A stretch of DNA of 7,442 bases from AWTP1-13 sp044868325 (GTDB lineage Bacteria > Pseudomonadota > Alphaproteobacteria > Rhizobiales > Hyphomicrobiaceae): the NCBI GenBank assembly GCA_044868325.1, contig JBIOWI010000013.1, positions 1 through 7,442 of the forward strand, given 5' to 3'. The stretch's first letter is position 1. Each line of letters starts with the position of its first letter. Of this stretch, positions 5,746 through 7,442 are shown one piece after another. Made by a program: the position numbers and the translations under genes. The notes beneath the pieces are model-generated. The model saw nothing but the letters and a program-made list of their open reading frames with translations, was not told the origin of the DNA and ran no database searches.

Positions 5746-7410
5746 ATGGCCTGTACCAAGCTGGCATGCTCGGGGCTCAGAACCTTTGCGGGTCTGGCCC
5801 TGGGCGCACTTCTGTTGTCGTCCGGAGCGGCGCTGGCGCAGGAGAAGATCCTCCGCGTCGCCATGACCGCGGCCGACATCCCCAAGACCAACGGCCAGCC
5901 CGACCAGGGCTTTGAGGGCAACCGCTTCACCGGCATCCCGCTGTTCGACTCCCTCACCCAGTGGGACCTGTCCTCGGCCAACAAGCCGAGCGTGCTGATC
6001 CCGGGCCTCGCCACCGAGTGGGCGGTCGATGCCAGCGACAAGACCAAGTGGACCTTCAAGCTCCGCCAGGGCGTGAAATTCCACGACGGCTCCGACCTCA
6101 AGGCCGACGCCGTGGTCTGGAATGTCCAGAAAGTCCTGAAGAAGGACGCGCCGCACTTCGCGCCCGACCAGATCGGCGTCACCGTCAGCCGCATGCCCAC
6201 CCTGGTCTCGGCCCGCAAGATCGACGACTACACGGTGGAGCTCATCACCAAGGAGCCAGACAGCTTCCTGCCCATCAACCTCACCAACCTGTTCATGGCG
6301 TCGCCGGCGCACTGGCAGAAGAAGTACGATGCGCTCGCCAGCGTCAGCGACCCCGCCGAGCGGGCCAAGCAGGCTTGGGCGGCGTTCGCGGCCGACGCCT
6401 CTGGGTCAGGGCCGTTCAAGATGGCTAAGTTCAGCCCACGCGAGCGCGTCGAGTACGTGAAGAACGACAACTACTGGGACCAGGCCCGCCGGCCCAAGAT
6501 CGACCGCATCGTGCTGCTGCCCGTGCCCGAGGCAAGCGCCCGCACCGCGGCTCTGCTTTCCGGCCAGGTGGACTGGATCGAGGCGCCGGCGCCCGACGCG
6601 ATCCCGCAGATCAAGTCCAAGGGCTTCGTGATCTACTCCAACGCCCAGCCGCATGTGTGGCCTTGGCAGTTCTCGTTCCTGGAGGGCTCGCCCTGGCTCG
6701 ACAAGCGGGTGCGGCACGCGGCCAACCTGTGCGTCAACCGCGACGACCTAAAGCAGCTGCTCGGAGGTATGATGGAGGTGCCCAAGGGCACCGTGCCGCC
6801 CGGCCATCCCTGGTGGGGCAATCCGAAGTTCGAGATCAAGTACGATCCGGCAGCCGCCAAGAAGCTGATGCAGGAGGCGGGCTTCGGCCCCAGCAAGCCG
6901 CTGAAGGTGAGGGTGCAGACCTCCGCGTCGGGCTCCGGCCAGATGCAGCCGATCCCCATGAACGAGTTCGTGCAGCAGGCTCTCAAGGACTGCTACTTCG
7001 ACGTCGATATCGACGTGATCGAGTGGAACACGCTGTTCACGAACTGGCGCAAGGGTGCCAAGGACGAGAGTGCCCGCGGGGCGCATGCCATCAACGTCAC
7101 CTACGCGGCCATGGACCCGTTCTTCGCCATGGTGCGGTTCATGTCCACCAAGACGTTCCCGCCGGTGTCGAACAACTGGGGCTACTTCGGCAACGCCGAG
7201 TTCGACGAGCTGATCGCCAAGGCACGGACGACCTTCGATGCGAAGGAGCGCGACGAGGCGCTGGCGCGGCTGCATGCCCGCTCGGTGGAGGAGGCACCCT
7301 TCCTCTGGGTGGCGCACGACGTGGGGCCGCGGGCGATGAGCCCCAAGGTGAAGGGCGTGGTCCAGCCCAAGAGCTGGTTCATCGACCTTGCCACCATGCG
7401 CATGGAGTAG
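5746..7410 (+). CDS. ABC transporter substrate-binding protein, SBP_bac_5 (DppA/OppA-like) family
   Basis: A 554-residue periplasmic binding protein of the peptide/nickel/opine class. It captures a solute, often a small peptide, and delivers it to an ABC permease in the inner membrane. A signal peptide covers residues 1-31 (hydrophobic core, SGAALA/QEK cleavage); there is no lipobox. The family signature lies at residues 84-116: LIPGLATEWAVD, then WTFKLRQGVKFHDGS. Later family features include SGSGPFKMAKFSPRERVEYVKNDNYWD, a VRHAANLCVNRDDL segment, YDPAAAKKLMQEAGF, and a C-terminal NAEFDELIAKARTTFD...RDEALARLHARSVEEAPFLWV. The start at 5746 is set by GGAGG (5734-5738) seven bases upstream and by the signal peptide; 20 additional upstream codons to 5686 have neither. 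The gene is complete, and only 32 non-coding bases follow, so permease genes would lie beyond the window. Ligand unknown; the length is normal. Confidence 0.95.
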   Translation: MACTKLACSGLRTFAGLALGALLLSSGAALAQEKILRVAMTAADIPKTNGQPDQGFEGNRFTGIPLFDSLTQWDLSSANKPSVLIPGLATEWAVDASDKTKWTFKLRQGVKFHDGSDLKADAVVWNVQKVLKKDAPHFAPDQIGVTVSRMPTLVSARKIDDYTVELITKEPDSFLPINLTNLFMASPAHWQKKYDALASVSDPAERAKQAWAAFAADASGSGPFKMAKFSPRERVEYVKNDNYWDQARRPKIDRIVLLPVPEASARTAALLSGQVDWIEAPAPDAIPQIKSKGFVIYSNAQPHVWPWQFSFLEGSPWLDKRVRHAANLCVNRDDLKQLLGGMMEVPKGTVPPGHPWWGNPKFEIKYDPAAAKKLMQEAGFGPSKPLKVRVQTSASGSGQMQPIPMNEFVQQALKDCYFDVDIDVIEWNTLFTNWRKGAKDESARGAHAINVTYAAMDPFFAMVRFMSTKTFPPVSNNWGYFGNAEFDELIAKARTTFDAKERDEALARLHARSVEEAPFLWVAHDVGPRAMSPKVKGVVQPKSWFIDLATMRME

Positions 7411-7442
7411 GCGCTACGAAGTCCCCTCTCCCCATGCCTCTT

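Overview
The window is GC-rich (by eye about two thirds G+C) and tightly packed, and it carries the transporter repertoire of a soil or water proteobacterium. A Bug/TctC-type periplasmic binding protein, a TctB-TctA pair and a DppA-type binding protein occur together with a MerR/methyltransferase divergon. The protein style recalls Alphaproteobacteria (Rhodospirillales/Hyphomicrobiales-like), but this is a judgement from memory and a betaproteobacterium is not excluded. No RNA gene, CRISPR array or transposase gene was seen.

Layout, left to right. Positions 1-115 show nothing recognisable. A compound palindrome with three GGGTCTGACACC-type arms (116-177) lies directly behind the stop codon of a tctC/Bug gene on the minus strand (180-1157). 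Upstream of that gene is a broken MerR-family regulator (about 1258-1577, minus). One base is missing within its recognition-helix region, and its 3' end is lost. It diverges from an intact class I SAM-dependent methyltransferase (1652-2497, plus). The shared control region (1581-1611) has the stretched 19-bp spacer and central inverted repeat typical of MerR-activated promoters. A secreted staphylococcal-nuclease-like protein with a C-terminal sunset-like domain follows (2611-3312, plus). It converges, with 4 bases between the stop codons, on a tightly coupled tctB-tctA operon (5267-3317, minus). A 478-bp non-coding stretch (5268-5745) holds two oppositely oriented copies of a GGGGTCAGACCC/GGGTCTGACCCC palindrome. 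The window ends with an ABC peptide/solute binding protein of the SBP_bac_5 family (5746-7410, plus), whose permease genes, if any, lie to the right.

How the genes work together. TctA, TctB and a TctC/Bug protein are the three parts of a tripartite tricarboxylate transporter. Here tctBA and tctC lie on the same strand, separated by about 2.2 kb of mostly opposite-strand, unrelated genes. The simplest reading, which is inference, is that the merR/methyltransferase/nuclease block was placed between tctA and tctC, or tctC was placed beside it, and that the merR 3' end was lost at the junction. The methyltransferase has kept its MerR-type promoter although the neighbouring regulator appears dead, so it is either uncontrolled or controlled in trans. 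Related palindromes flank the whole 180-5392 block on both sides, which may be meaningful or may only reflect a repeat family scattered between genes.

I found no clear new multi-gene system. The points most worth a second look are the decayed regulator next to an intact 19-bp-spacer operator, the split transporter locus, the GGGTCTGAC palindrome family, and the nuclease-sunset fusion.
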